Source of the DNA: Paenibacillus macerans
GTDB taxonomy: Bacteria; Bacillota; Bacilli; Paenibacillales; Paenibacillaceae
NCBI RefSeq assembly: GCF_900454495.1
Contig: NZ_UGSI01000001.1
Span: forward strand, 2,914,001 to 2,978,000
Direction of reading: 5' to 3'
DNA length: 64,000 bases
The notes below the pieces were generated by a model. It was given only the letters and a program-made list of their open reading frames with translations. It had not been told where the DNA came from and did no database searches. Numbering within the stretch: the stretch's first letter is position 1; every line of letters starts with the position of its first letter. Made by a program: the position numbers and the translations under genes. This document shows, piece after piece, positions 1-8,580 of the stretch.

Positions 1-545
1 GCGAAGTTTTCACGCAACGCCGGGTCGGCGGCCACGTCCGAAAACCGGTTGGACCACGACCAGCCGCCGACGGAAATAAGCGTTTTCAGATGCGGGTACC
101 GCTGTTTCAGCTTGATCAGCTGATTGAAATTGCCGCGCAGCGGCTGGTCCCAGGTATCTCCGGGATAGCTTTTTTGCGCGTCGATCCAAGGGTCGCCCAT
201 CACGATCGTGCCGTTCGGCACGTTGATGACCCCAACCTCATCCTGCGTAGTCCAGGTCTGCGGATTGGGGCCGGTCGGGTCCGGATTGCCGTGAATGCCG
301 TTCCAGGCGATATCGGCGAACGCGTAATTGATATGCGTAACTTTGGAGGCATCGATATCCGAGACCAGATAATTTCTCGCATAGGCCCCCCAGGATGGAT
401 AATAACCTACGATCTTATAATCTGCCGCGCCGGCGGCCTCCGCACGATTCTCACCAAACGGGGAAAGCGAAAACAACGGAACGATAAGCGCGGCAACGAG
501 CAGCCATATCCCCGGCTTCTTGAATTCTTTTGCGTGCTTCAACAT
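1..545 (-). CDS. GH18 chitinase, N-terminal part (runs off left edge)
   Basis: Secreted glycoside hydrolase family 18 enzyme, expected to cut chitin or a related N-acetylglucosamine polymer outside the cell. Only the first 181 codons are in the window, so the catalytic DxxDxDxE motif lies beyond the edge. Readable parts are a signal peptide (residues 1 to about 38, hydrophobic run IWLLVAALIVPLF, then an AEA cleavage region), the first barrel strand KIVGYYPSWGAYARNY, the second VTHINYAFADI, and the SxGG segment LKTLISVGGWSWSNRF. The ATG at 545 follows GAGGAGG at normal spacing. It has no same-strand neighbour close upstream, so it is probably a single-gene unit. The family is firm; the substrate is inferred. 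Confidence 0.9.
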   Translation of the reverse strand, partial: MLKHAKEFKKPGIWLLVAALIVPLFSLSPFGENRAEAAGAADYKIVGYYPSWGAYARNYLVSDIDASKVTHINYAFADIAWNGIHGNPDPTGPNPQTWTTQDEVGVINVPNGTIVMGDPWIDAQKSYPGDTWDQPLRGNFNQLIKLKQRYPHLKTLISVGGWSWSNRFSDVAADPALRENF

Positions 546-726
546 GATTCTCCTCCTCAATACTGTAAGATAAGATGCCAACGGCCTGCCGGCCGCAAAG
601 CCGAAATGCTTGAAATCCGCCGATCACCTGCCCCCCTGAATATGGTTAATCTCCCAAAATAAAAAGAGATTACCAAGTAGATATTTTTACATATTTGCCA
701 TGAATCCTCCTATATTTTTAGAAATT

Positions 727-751
727 CACTTTAATTTGATAGATTAAAGTG
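727..751. promoter_or_regulatory. 9-bp perfect inverted repeat upstream of the chitinase gene
   Basis: CACTTTAAT and ATTAAAGTG are separated by 7 bases, about 180 bp upstream of the chitinase start. It could be an operator for a dimeric regulator or a small RNA hairpin. There is no T-run on either side. The rest of 546-870 shows no gene. Confidence 0.3.
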
Positions 752-870
752 CGGAGTTGCCCTAATATTTATCGAAAATGCCCGATAGTTAAAGGGTTTG
801 GGGGAATTATGACAAAAAAGGGAACTTTCAAAACGGCTCATAGATTCAAGGGAATCGTCCCCAAGATACA

Positions 871-904
871 ACAAGCCCGGCGCCGTTTCCGGCACCGGGC
901 TTGT
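871..904 (-). terminator. Hairpin terminator after the cueP-like gene
   Basis: The arms ACAAGCCCGG and CCGGGCTTGT are extended by GCC/GGC around a short loop, just downstream of the gene ending at 924. The stem is strong and GC-rich. The T-run after it on the minus strand is poor, so termination efficiency is uncertain. Confidence 0.6.
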
Positions 905-923
905 TTAGACGCTTCAGTGCGAA

Positions 924-1472
924 CTAACTTAATTGGAGGGTTGTAATGCAAGTGTTGTCGCTGTCAAACGTGGAAATCTCCGACTCGGCCGTTTTTCCGT
1001 CGTGACCTACTGTGATACGGTACGTTTTGTCCCGCGGCAGCCACAGATCGATAAATCCGTTGGCCTGAGACTTCATTTTTTGATCCAATATGGTGTTCCC
1101 CTCCAGATCGGCGATGGATACATCAAACTCTTGATCCGCCAGTTCTCCCTGGCAGCTTGTCAAACTGTGGATTTCGCATGGATGCGTTTGCTCAAGATAC
1201 GGCGCGATGGACACAAAAAACTCGTCTTCCGGCAGTTCATACGCCGTAGAACCTTTTCCCTCGTCAGTCACCACAAGCTGACGCGCCGTGATCGAAGCCG
1301 ATTGGGCTTGCAGGTTGTCCGCGCTGTAATCGTGCACCAGTTGCTTCAAGCTTTGCGCATCCAGCCTAACGGTTGCAGCTTCTTTCTCAGCGCTTCCCGT
1401 AAAAATATAGTAGGTTCCTAACGCCGCAACCACAATAACTCCGGCCGCTAGCAAGACATTTCTCCGTTTCAT
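924..1472 (-). CDS. cueP: CueP-family metal-binding protein
   Basis: Exported copper-binding protein of the CueP family, known from the Salmonella periplasm where it holds copper delivered by CopA and supports copper resistance. The 182-residue product has an N-terminal membrane or signal segment (NVLLAAGVIVVAALGTYYIF) and the family's cysteine pattern: HPCEIHSLTSCQGE in the middle and a third Cys near the end (SDNTCITTLQL). In this Gram-positive it is probably membrane-anchored on the outer face. The ATG at 1472 is preferred over the GTG at 1481 because AAAGGG sits 8 bases before the ATG but directly against the GTG. No copper ATPase or CueR/CsoR gene is adjacent. The family call is good; the role here is inferred. 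Confidence 0.85.
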   Translation of the reverse strand: MKRRNVLLAAGVIVVAALGTYYIFTGSAEKEAATVRLDAQSLKQLVHDYSADNLQAQSASITARQLVVTDEGKGSTAYELPEDEFFVSIAPYLEQTHPCEIHSLTSCQGELADQEFDVSIADLEGNTILDQKMKSQANGFIDLWLPRDKTYRITVGHDGKTAESEISTFDSDNTCITTLQLS

Positions 1473-1609
1473 TCCTTGCACCCTTTCTGTTTAACAGGTT
1501 ATTTTATGTAAGTTGATTGCTTCCTCATCCTGCCTAATTATACCATACATACGTATAGTATTGAGCAAAAAGCGGACGTTCATCCCTGAACATCCAATGA
1601 TTGACCAGC

Positions 1610-2785
1610 CTAGTTTACCCGCTCTATTTTGATGGAAGAGGTCTTGTCATTAAAATCGTCGCCGACATAGGAAGTGTCCGCCAGCAATACCTTGCTTGCT
1701 CCCTGGAAATCCTTATGTTCGTAGAGTGTCACTTTGATGCCGGGAGTCACCTTCACCGAGGAGAGCTTATCGTTGGGAATGCCGGCCGCCAGCATGTCAT
1801 TGTAGTTGTAAGTGTCCACCCCCAGCGCCACGGCAAATCCGCCATAGTTGGCGTCTCCATAAAAGACGGCCCCCTCTGAGATGGTTACGTCTCCCCCGTA
1901 AGTGATTTGCGGAAAATCCCGGCGCGCCGCCTGATATTGGTTTTCGTATTCGTTCATCCAACCGAAAGCGCCGGACGCCAGCGATTTCAGATCGGCTTTT
2001 GCCGCGCCGCTCATAAAATGGACATACTCGCCCATGTTCAGATCTCGTGTGAAATAACCGGCGGAATTTCTCGGGAAATATTGGGCAAGCAGCTGGAAGA
2101 AGCGTGTAAGCGTTTGATTTTTCCCATAGTTGTCATAAACCGGATAATACCAATTCTTAAACCAGTAGGTTCCTGCCTGCGGGAAGCTTTCCGACTTGCA
2201 TACGAAGCTGTCATAAACTCGCTGCGCTTCGCTGTCGTACCCCAATGCCTTGTAAACATCATATTGGTAAATTTCCGCCCATTTGCTGTCGCCCCACAGC
2301 CGGAAAGCCGGGGAGCCCTTGGCCCCGTTTGCCGCAAACTCTACAATATGAGCGATTTCATGGACAAGGATATCCAGATTCCATCCGCTCCGGCTGCTAA
2401 AGTCGGAACCGCCGATATCGATTACGTTACGGTAGTCATGGTCGGCATTATAGTAATATCCGGGATGACCGCCGCTGTATTTTTTGTTATGGACCACAAC
2501 GTAAAGTCTCCCGTCTCCTCCCATGGAGCCATAGGTTTGCTTCGTATATTTCCATACGTCGGCGGCCGTGGAGTAAATCCAGTTGGCCTGATTCGGGTTT
2601 ATATCATCGTCAAAATACACGGCCACCTCATCGTCATAATAGGCGAGCTTGAGCAATTCCTTATGCTCGAACCAATGCTCTTGCCAGGTCGAAGGCGGAG
2701 CGCTCGCCGCATTTGCCGGAATTTGCGGAAGCAAACCGAAGACCATCACCAACGCCATCAGTAAAGCCACTGACTTTTTCATCAT
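1610..2785 (-). CDS. Secreted zinc metalloprotease with C-terminal beta/gamma-crystallin domain
   Basis: The 391-residue secreted protein has a signal peptide (residues 1-27, ending in ANA-A). The central domain carries the zinc motif HEIAH at residues 142-146, preceded by LDILV and followed by IVEF, so a gluzincin-type peptidase is likely. The last roughly 90 residues (from about 299) form two crystallin-like Greek-key motifs (AVFYGDANYGGFAVAL and VTLYEHKDFQGASKVL), often calcium-binding in microbes. Two adjacent ATGs (2785 and 2782) follow TAAGGAGG; the second has better spacing. It is transcribed alone. The peptidase family is not assigned further; substrate is unknown. Confidence 0.8.
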   Translation of the reverse strand: MMKKSVALLMALVMVFGLLPQIPANAASAPPSTWQEHWFEHKELLKLAYYDDEVAVYFDDDINPNQANWIYSTAADVWKYTKQTYGSMGGDGRLYVVVHNKKYSGGHPGYYYNADHDYRNVIDIGGSDFSSRSGWNLDILVHEIAHIVEFAANGAKGSPAFRLWGDSKWAEIYQYDVYKALGYDSEAQRVYDSFVCKSESFPQAGTYWFKNWYYPVYDNYGKNQTLTRFFQLLAQYFPRNSAGYFTRDLNMGEYVHFMSGAAKADLKSLASGAFGWMNEYENQYQAARRDFPQITYGGDVTISEGAVFYGDANYGGFAVALGVDTYNYNDMLAAGIPNDKLSSVKVTPGIKVTLYEHKDFQGASKVLLADTSYVGDDFNDKTSSIKIERVN

Positions 2786-2945
2786 AAACCTCCTTAAAAT
2801 TGGAATGACAATTTCGTTGCACGGACGTCCGTAAATTTTGATATTTTCCCATAATATTACAATATATGATATAAGTAGAATATTAAATTTTCATAGAAAA
2901 ATCAATACGAAAATAGATTTTCTAATAACACTCCAATAATTGATA

Positions 2946-2974
2946 TTGACAAAAAAATAAATCTCATGTAGCTT
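2946..2974 (+). promoter_or_regulatory. Likely promoter of the licT-bgl operon
   Basis: A perfect -35 TTGACA (2946-2951) is followed after 17 bases by a weak -10, TAGCTT. The cre box at 2983 would overlap the transcription start, which fits catabolite repression. The -35 is convincing; the -10 is approximate. Confidence 0.45.
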
Positions 2975-2982
2975 TTACAGTA

Positions 2983-2998
2983 TTGATAACGTTGTCAA
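2983..2998 (+). promoter_or_regulatory. CcpA cre box before licT
   Basis: TTGATAACGTTGTCAA fits the cre consensus WTGNNARCGNWWWCAW with one mismatch and is nearly palindromic around CG. Its place just downstream of the -35/-10 region suggests CcpA-dependent repression of the beta-glucoside operon when glucose is present. This is the usual control of licT/bglP operons in Bacillus. Confidence 0.7.
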
Positions 2999-3045
2999 TG
3001 AGAACTGCGTTTTTTTCTCATTTAGGTTATTGTTTGAGGTGCAGA

Positions 3046-3879
3046 ATGATCATCGAGAAGAGAATTAATAACAACGTTGTACTTGCCAAGGATAACACTC
3101 AACAATTTATCTTAATGGGAAAAGGCATTGGATTTCAGGCATACCCGGGGAATAAAGTGAATGCGGAATTGATCGAGAAGAAATTTTTCTCGGCCGGGTC
3201 CTTATCCATTGAGCAAATGTCCGCATTAGTCACCGACGCTTCCCAGGAAGAGATCGAGGTCATTGATCAGGCAATCTCCAGGGGTGAAGAAATTTTAAAG
3301 GCCGAATTAAATCCGAATATTTTTTTCACCTTGTTGGATCACGTGCTCTTCGCTATTTCCAGGGTAAAGAAACAAATGGACATCGCCAATCCTTTGGAAT
3401 GGGAAATCAAAAAGTTTTATCCTGCGGAATATAAAATCGGCAAAGAAACCGTCAGCTTGATCAATAAGCGATTAAATGTCGAGCTCCCCCCTATCGAAGC
3501 TGCATCTATTGCATTGCATTTCGTAAATGGGCAAATCGAATCGAAAGCGGTTCAAGAAGTCATTGAGTTGACCGAGATCATTAACCGTGTCGTTAAGCTG
3601 GTAAAGTATCACTTTCAAGTTGATTTTGATGATGAGTCCATTGCTTTTAACCGTTTTGTCACCCATCTGAGATATTATTTGATGCGGCAGAAAAGCGGAG
3701 AGGTTTTGGATTTTGAACCATCGTCGCTAACCCAAATCATCAGCGAAAAATTTCCTGAAGAAAAACAGTGTGCAGATAAGATCGCTCAACATATTCAAGA
3801 TCAAATGGGCTTGCAAACATCGGATATCGAAAAAATGTATCTTACGATGCATATCGGAAATTTAGTGAGGAAAACATAA
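3046..3879 (+). CDS. licT: BglG/LicT-family transcription antiterminator
   Basis: RNA-binding antiterminator that lets RNA polymerase pass a terminator when the cognate beta-glucoside is present. The 277-residue protein has an N-terminal CAT RNA-binding domain (MIIEKRINNNVVLAKD, then FILMGKGIGFQ) and two PTS regulation domains. The conserved phosphorylatable histidines are visible in LLDHVLF and ALHFVNG (PRD1) and in FVTHLRYY and MHIGNL (PRD2). The ATG at 3046 was chosen because the CAT domain begins there and TTGAGGTG precedes it. Its target, a RAT hairpin overlapping a terminator, lies directly downstream before bglP, so the control loop can be read from the sequence. Confidence 0.95.
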   Translation: MIIEKRINNNVVLAKDNTQQFILMGKGIGFQAYPGNKVNAELIEKKFFSAGSLSIEQMSALVTDASQEEIEVIDQAISRGEEILKAELNPNIFFTLLDHVLFAISRVKKQMDIANPLEWEIKKFYPAEYKIGKETVSLINKRLNVELPPIEAASIALHFVNGQIESKAVQEVIELTEIINRVVKLVKYHFQVDFDDESIAFNRFVTHLRYYLMRQKSGEVLDFEPSSLTQIISEKFPEEKQCADKIAQHIQDQMGLQTSDIEKMYLTMHIGNLVRKT

Positions 3880-3892
3880 TAACTTTCAAAAA

Positions 3893-3922
3893 GGATTCGT
3901 TACAGTTCGGCTGGCAAGACCT
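3893..3922 (+). promoter_or_regulatory. RAT antiterminator site 1 (LicT target)
   Basis: The sequence starts GGATTCGTTAC and ends GGCAAGACC, matching the ribonucleic antiterminator family bound by LicT/SacY/BglG (consensus GGATTGTTAC...GGCAAAACC). Its 3' part AAGACC is also the 5' arm of the following terminator, so the two structures exclude each other. Confidence 0.85.
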
Positions 3923-3968
3923 TAGTCACTTTCATCCAATTTGCGATGGAGGCGGTTAGGGTCTTTTT
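3916..3968 (+). terminator. Leader terminator 1, overlapped by RAT 1
   Basis: AAGACC (3916) pairs with GGTCTT, followed by TTTTT. The stem is imperfect in its middle. LicT binding to RAT 1 would block it. Confidence 0.75.
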
Positions 3969-3997
3969 TATTGATTAAAACCTCATAAATTCAACAA

Positions 3998-4017
3998 GGA
4001 TTCGTTACAAGACCTTA
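3998..4017 (+). repeat. Shortened second RAT copy
   Basis: GGATTCGTTAC is repeated and joined directly to AAGACCTTA. Compared with RAT 1 it lacks the central bases that form the upper stem-loop. It is therefore a truncated RAT that probably cannot bind LicT in the normal way. Confidence 0.65.
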
Positions 4018-4062
4018 GTAGATTTCATCGTTGTACGGGTGAAGTTTATTAAGGTCTTTTTA
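4009..4062 (+). terminator. Leader terminator 2 before bglP
   Basis: AAGACCTTA pairs with TAAGGTCTT and is followed by TTTTTAT. It lies 40 bases before the bglP start. It sits after the shortened RAT copy, so read-through of this second terminator may need another mechanism. Confidence 0.75.
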
Positions 4063-4100
4063 TATAGATGGATTGCATCCATTCAAAAGGAGGACGTTGT

Positions 4101-5993
4101 ATGGACAACAAAGAAATGTCCAAGAAAATCATCGAATTCATCGGGGGAAAAGACAATATTTCGGATTTAACCCACTGTGTCACAAGGCTTAGATTTGTGC
4201 TGAAGGATGAGGCAAAGGCACAAACGGAAGAAATCGAAAAATCAAATGTTCTGGGCGTGCAAAAGCAAGGCGGCCAATATCAAATTATTGTCGGAGACAA
4301 TGTCGGGAAGCTATATAACGAGATTATTGAGCAAATTCCCGGATTTGAGGATAGTTCCAATCAAGGACAAGCGCAGGCAGATACGAAAAAAGAGTCCATC
4401 TTTAACCGGCTGATCAGCACGCTTTCCAGCATTCTGGTCAAAGCTTTGCCTCCATTGGTAGGCGGCGGGATGCTGAAAGGTATTTTGTATTTTTTCACAT
4501 CGAATGGTTGGCTTGATCCCGCCAGTTCATTAGGGACGATTTTGGATATCGCTTCAAACTGCATGTTTTATTTCTTCCCGTTCCTGCTTGCTGTAAGCGC
4601 GGCGCAAAAATTTAAAACCAACGAATACATGGCTTTATCATTGGCCGGCGCACTAATGTATCCAAGCATGATCAAGGCGGCCGCGGAAGGTGCCGAACCG
4701 ATCAAGCTGTTTGGACTGCCTATTCCGATGATCGATTATAGTTCCTCGGTAATTCCGATTATTTTATCCGTTCTATTATTGAAATATGTTTACGGCTATA
4801 TTCAAAAGATTATGCCGTCTATCGTCAACTCTATATTTACGCCGCTTTTAACGATTATCATTATGGTCCCTGTCTCCCTGTCGCTGCTTGCGCCGTTAGG
4901 TTATTACGGGGGGAACTATCTGGCTTACGGGATCGACTGGATCGTCAAAACCGTCCCGTGGCTGGCCGGATTTGTCATTGGCGCGATTCGCCCGTTCCTG
5001 GTATTAACCGGCATGCACCATGCCATCCGGCCGATTTTGCTGCAGCAAATCGCCACGTTTGGTTATACCAATATCAGCCCGGCCAATTTCTTAAGCACCA
5101 TAGCGCAAGCGACATCCACATTGGCGGTCTACATGCTGATTAAGGAAAAAAGCAAGAAACAGCTCGCTTTATCATCGACGTTTTCCGGGTTTTTGGGCGT
5201 TACGGAACCGGCCCTTTACGGCATTATCATCAAATATAAAGCGGCGCTGATCGGTACGGTTTTAGGCGGCGGGATCGGTGGAATGGTCGCCACCATTATG
5301 GGAGCGAAGGCGTACGCTTCTTCCATGCCGAGTATTTTTAGCATTCCCGTTTATGCCGGCGGCGGTTTTGCCAGCATTTTGGTTGGTCTTCTGTTCACGC
5401 TGGCCGCCACTTTTGTGATCACCATAGTACTTGGAAAAGGGATTTTCCGCATCAATCCGGGAGAACCGGAGCATGCTTCGGAAACTGAAACAAACGCTCC
5501 GGCGGCTCCGGCTGCAAAAGCTTCGGCTTCCGATCAAGCGGGTAACTTGGAAATTTTCAGTCCGGTTTCGGGTAATTTCCTGGATCTGAAAGAGTTAAAT
5601 GACCGCACTTTTTCCGAAAAATTACTGGGCGAAGGCCTGGCGATCATCGCTGATCAACATCAAATTGTCGCTCCAGCAGACGGTAAATTGACGGTTTACC
5701 GCACGAACCATGCCGTGGGCATTGAAACGGACGTCGGCGTCGAACTCCTGATCCATGTCGGGATTGACACCGTGAAATTAAAAGGAAAGCATTTTAAATC
5801 CTTCCGTAAAACCGGAGATGTCGTAAAGAAAGGCGATATTCTATTGGAATTTGATAAAGAGGCGATTGAAGCGGAAGGATACAATTCAGCCGTGGTGATC
5901 ATCGTTACCAATCCGAATAACTATGCTTCCGTACAAACCGTTTTCAATAAACCATATGTAGGCCAAGAGGATGTTATTTTAACCCTTAAATAA
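4101..5993 (+). CDS. bglP: PTS beta-glucoside transporter, IIBCA
   Basis: Phosphotransferase permease that imports and phosphorylates aryl- or cello-type beta-glucosides. It has 630 residues in the order IIB, IIC, IIA. The IIB phosphorylation cysteine is Cys26 in LTHCVTRLRFVL. IIC, about residues 105-460, is a multi-span membrane domain with HHAIRPILLQQIATFG and GVTEPALYGI. IIA, from about 490, carries the active histidine in LLIHVGIDTVKLKG. An AAAGGAGG site lies 7 bases before the ATG at 4101; an in-frame ATG at 4068 is ignored because it lacks this site. It is controlled by the upstream LicT/RAT leader and is followed by the broken phospho-beta-glucosidase gene. Confidence 0.95.
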   Translation: MDNKEMSKKIIEFIGGKDNISDLTHCVTRLRFVLKDEAKAQTEEIEKSNVLGVQKQGGQYQIIVGDNVGKLYNEIIEQIPGFEDSSNQGQAQADTKKESIFNRLISTLSSILVKALPPLVGGGMLKGILYFFTSNGWLDPASSLGTILDIASNCMFYFFPFLLAVSAAQKFKTNEYMALSLAGALMYPSMIKAAAEGAEPIKLFGLPIPMIDYSSSVIPIILSVLLLKYVYGYIQKIMPSIVNSIFTPLLTIIIMVPVSLSLLAPLGYYGGNYLAYGIDWIVKTVPWLAGFVIGAIRPFLVLTGMHHAIRPILLQQIATFGYTNISPANFLSTIAQATSTLAVYMLIKEKSKKQLALSSTFSGFLGVTEPALYGIIIKYKAALIGTVLGGGIGGMVATIMGAKAYASSMPSIFSIPVYAGGGFASILVGLLFTLAATFVITIVLGKGIFRINPGEPEHASETETNAPAAPAAKASASDQAGNLEIFSPVSGNFLDLKELNDRTFSEKLLGEGLAIIADQHQIVAPADGKLTVYRTNHAVGIETDVGVELLIHVGIDTVKLKGKHFKSFRKTGDVVKKGDILLEFDKEAIEAEGYNSAVVIIVTNPNNYASVQTVFNKPYVGQEDVILTLK

Positions 5994-6011
5994 ATGAGAG
6001 GAGTCATGAAA

Positions 6012-7479
6012 ATGTTCGAGCGATTCGCAGGATTTCCCGACCGGTTCTTATGGGGAGGCGCCATTTCGGCTCCCCAGGCTGAAGGGGCTTACCAAGAAGG
6101 CGGAAAAGGATTAACGGTAGCCGATATGGCTTTGCGATACGATAAGAGCGTTTCAAGGAAAGAACGCAAATACGTTGACAAACAAAGAATCGAAGACGCG
6201 ATGAACTACGAGGGGACCGAAAAATATCCCAAAAGAATCGGTGTTGATTTTTATCATCGATATCAAGAGGATATCCGCTTATGCGCCGAAATGGGATTTA
6301 AAGTGTTTAGAATGTCCATTGCGTGGAGCCGGATTTTCCCAAAAGGAAACGAACAACACCCCAATCAAGCCGGGCTCGATTTTTATGATCAAGTGATTGG
6401 GGAGATTGTCGATCAGGGAATGGAACCGCTCATCACCATCAGCCATTTTGACTTACCGCTTCATTTAGTTACCGCATACGGCGGCTGGAAAAACCGCGAA
6501 CTGATTGACTTCTATGTCCGGTACGCAGCGCTTCTATCGATACGGGGATAAGGTGAAGTATTGGATCGCGTTTAACGAGATTAACGGAGCGCGTTTTACC
6601 CCATTCAACTCACTCGGGATCTATGCGGAAGGAAGCGAACACTTTGTTCAGGATTGTTATCAGGCGGTGCACCATCAATTTGTTGCCTCTGCCCTGGCAA
6701 CCAAGATGCTGCATGAACGATATCCGGAGGCAAAAATCGGCTGCATGATCGCGAAATTCACTACGTATCCGGCCACCTGCAACCCGGAAGACGCCATGTT
6801 ATCCGTGATCGATGAGCAAATCGATAATTACTTCTTTACGGATGTATTATTAAGAGGGGCTTATCCCAGATATATCCATCGTTATTTTCATGAACACGAT
6901 ATTTCGATCCAAGCCCAGGATGAGGATTTCGAGCTGTTAAAAAAACATACTGCGGATTTTCTCGCCTTTAGCTATTATATGTCTTCCATATCCAGCAGCA
7001 AAAAAGAAGATCTGCAAAAAACGGACGGCAATCTTCGCGAGCAATTAAAAAATCCGTACCTGGAAACATCCGAATGGGGATGGCAAATTGACCCTATCGG
7101 CTTAAGATATACATTAAACACGCTGTATGATCGTTACCAGGCGCCATTATTTATCGTTGAAAATGGAATCGGCGCTAACGATACGCTTGATGAACAAGGA
7201 GAAATCCATGATGATTACCGGATTTCTTATCTTGCCAAACATATCGAACAAATCAGGGAAGCGGTTATCGATGGAGTTATAGTTATCGGTTATACCGCTT
7301 GGTCTTCCTTCGACATCGTCTCGTCAGGCACATCGGAAATGTCCAAAAGATACGGATTTATTTACGTCGATTTGGATAACCATGGCGAAGGAACATTAAA
7401 CCGCATAAAAAAAGCTTCATTTTATTGGTACCAAAAAGTAATTGAAACCAACGGCGCTTCTTTATTCGAGGAAAAATGA
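6012..7479 (+). pseudogene. bglH: 6-phospho-beta-glucosidase (GH1), frameshifted
   Basis: GH1 enzyme that would split the phospho-beta-glucoside delivered by BglP. The 5' frame gives the normal N-terminus (RFLWGGAISAPQAEGA) down to WKNRELIDFYVRYA near 6528, then a premature TAA at 6549-6551. The next frame resumes at once with RFYRYGDKVKYWIAFNEING (acid/base Glu) and continues to the nucleophile segment FIVENGIGAND and the C-terminus. Aligned with family members, the junction is two residues short plus one base, i.e. a net loss of 5 nt. The start at 6012 has AGGAG at 8 bases; 6006 and 5994 are alternatives. Everything else is intact, so the lesion is recent or a sequence error. Confidence 0.85.
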
Positions 7480-7551
7480 CTAATTATATGTCTCCCTTCC
7501 GCCAATATTTAAACCTCTACGTTAAATTCAAATTATTAGTTTATAAATCTT

Positions 7552-7563
7552 AACTTATAAGTT
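7552..7563. promoter_or_regulatory. 12-bp palindrome before the XRE regulator gene
   Basis: AACTTATAAGTT is a perfect palindrome 65 bp before the regulator start, in an AT-rich stretch. It could be an autoregulatory operator. No clear -35/-10 pair was found around it. Confidence 0.3.
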
Positions 7564-7627
7564 TAAATTAACTGTTGATGCATGTATTGCACAAAGGAGG
7601 GTTGTTACAATTTAGGCAGGTGATGAC

Positions 7628-7975
7628 ATGGGTTACGATTATTCGCTAATTGGCAAAAGAATCAAGCGGGCCAGAGAGGGACGAGGATTAACGCAGGAAG
7701 TGCTGGCCGAAAAATTGGATGTCTCCAACGCCTATATAAGCAAAATTGAACGGGGCAAAACGGCCATCAACCTGGACAGATTGTCCCAGATCTGCGTCGT
7801 TCTTGAGGAATCGCCCGAATATATTCTGAGCGGCACGAACATTCAGGGAAAGGACTATCTCCGGCATGAGATTATCGAGCTGCTGGAGGATTGTTCTCCC
7901 GAGAAGATCCAATTGATTATGCAAGTAATCAAGCCGATCGTGCACTTTAAGGAAAACGATTCGCCCGAGACCTGA
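7628..7975 (+). CDS. XRE-family helix-turn-helix regulator
   Basis: Small DNA-binding protein of 115 residues. Residues 6-65 form a Cro/CI-type HTH (IGKRIKRAREGRGLTQEVLA, then LDVSNAYISKIERGKTAIN as recognition region). The C-terminal half is helical (EIIELLEDCSPEKIQLIMQV) and has no known effector domain. The ATG is preceded by GCAGGTGATGAC. It stands alone between the bgl operon and a patch of gene remnants. Its targets cannot be told from the sequence. Confidence 0.85.
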   Translation: MGYDYSLIGKRIKRAREGRGLTQEVLAEKLDVSNAYISKIERGKTAINLDRLSQICVVLEESPEYILSGTNIQGKDYLRHEIIELLEDCSPEKIQLIMQVIKPIVHFKENDSPET

Positions 7976-8019
7976 AGGAGTTAAATCCGCAGCTTCTGTG
8001 CAGCAAAACGGAAGAAGCC

Positions 8020-8313
8020 TCAAAATCCGCCGGTAGCGCGGCTTTTGAGGTTTCTTTTTTTCCAGGTTGTGGCCCGGTAAGCGGCCAAAGCTTGCTTCTC
8101 GGCATCCGAGTAGCCGGCGACGATTTGTTCCGGGAAGTTCGCGGTGTAGTAGTTGCCCGTGGAATCTTTAACGCCGTCCCCGTAGCGGACCCCGAAAACG
8201 GCATACATGCCGATGCCGGTTTGCTTCGAAAAATTAGCCGCATCGTTCGTTGACTTTTTGGTCGAGGACCACGATGCATCTTTTATCAAGAAGGGAAATG
8301 TTTTTGTCATCAA
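8020..8313 (-). pseudogene. Remnant of an ABC extracellular solute-binding protein
   Basis: The minus-strand reading contains KQTGIGMYAVFGVRYGDG followed by VKDSTGNYYTANFPEQIVAG and SDAEKQALAAYRATTWK. This resembles the C-terminal part of LipO-type sugar-binding lipoproteins that end in a TTWKDLFP-like sequence. There is no start region, signal peptide or lipobox, and the end is replaced by unrelated residues. It is a fragment, not a working gene. The family call rests on pattern memory only. Confidence 0.5.
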
Positions 8314-8580
8314 TGGGGAAAAACTGCATGCCTATAAAGATCCTTACGATTTTAAAATTTGCAACATTATGTTTAAACCCGAAATGCTCAAGTCAGCAGG
8401 TCCGGATCTCAGGGCATTAAACGGTTTCCAGGCGCTGTTCATTTTGGAACCGCTTTACCGCAGTATCCGTCCCTATAAAAGCAAGCTGAACACACCGATC
8501 CCAAGCCTTGAATACGTCTCTTCCCTTATTGCCGCCATGATTGACGAACACCATAGCAAGCTTCTGAAATTTGTGAACAG
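8262..8580 (+). pseudogene. Remnant of an AraC-family regulator (cupin domain)
   Basis: The frame reads GNVFVINGEKLHAYKDPYDF, then KICNIMFKPEML and FQALFILEPLYR. This is typical of the N-terminal AraC_binding domain of two-domain AraC regulators. The helix-turn-helix half is absent and the frame runs into an Rpn-type scrap. It starts next to the opposite-strand solute-binding-protein scrap; these gene pairs are often neighbours in Paenibacillus sugar operons, so both may come from one lost operon. Confidence 0.55.

Noticed and set aside
1907..2764. Long plus-strand open frame opposite the metalloprotease
   Set aside because: It is antisense to a gene with signal peptide, zinc motif and crystallin domain, has no ribosome site or family pattern, and its composition is that of a shadow frame.
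7491..7627. Possible riboswitch or long leader before the XRE regulator
   Set aside because: Only AT-rich sequence and one 12-bp palindrome; no conserved aptamer-like structure or terminator.
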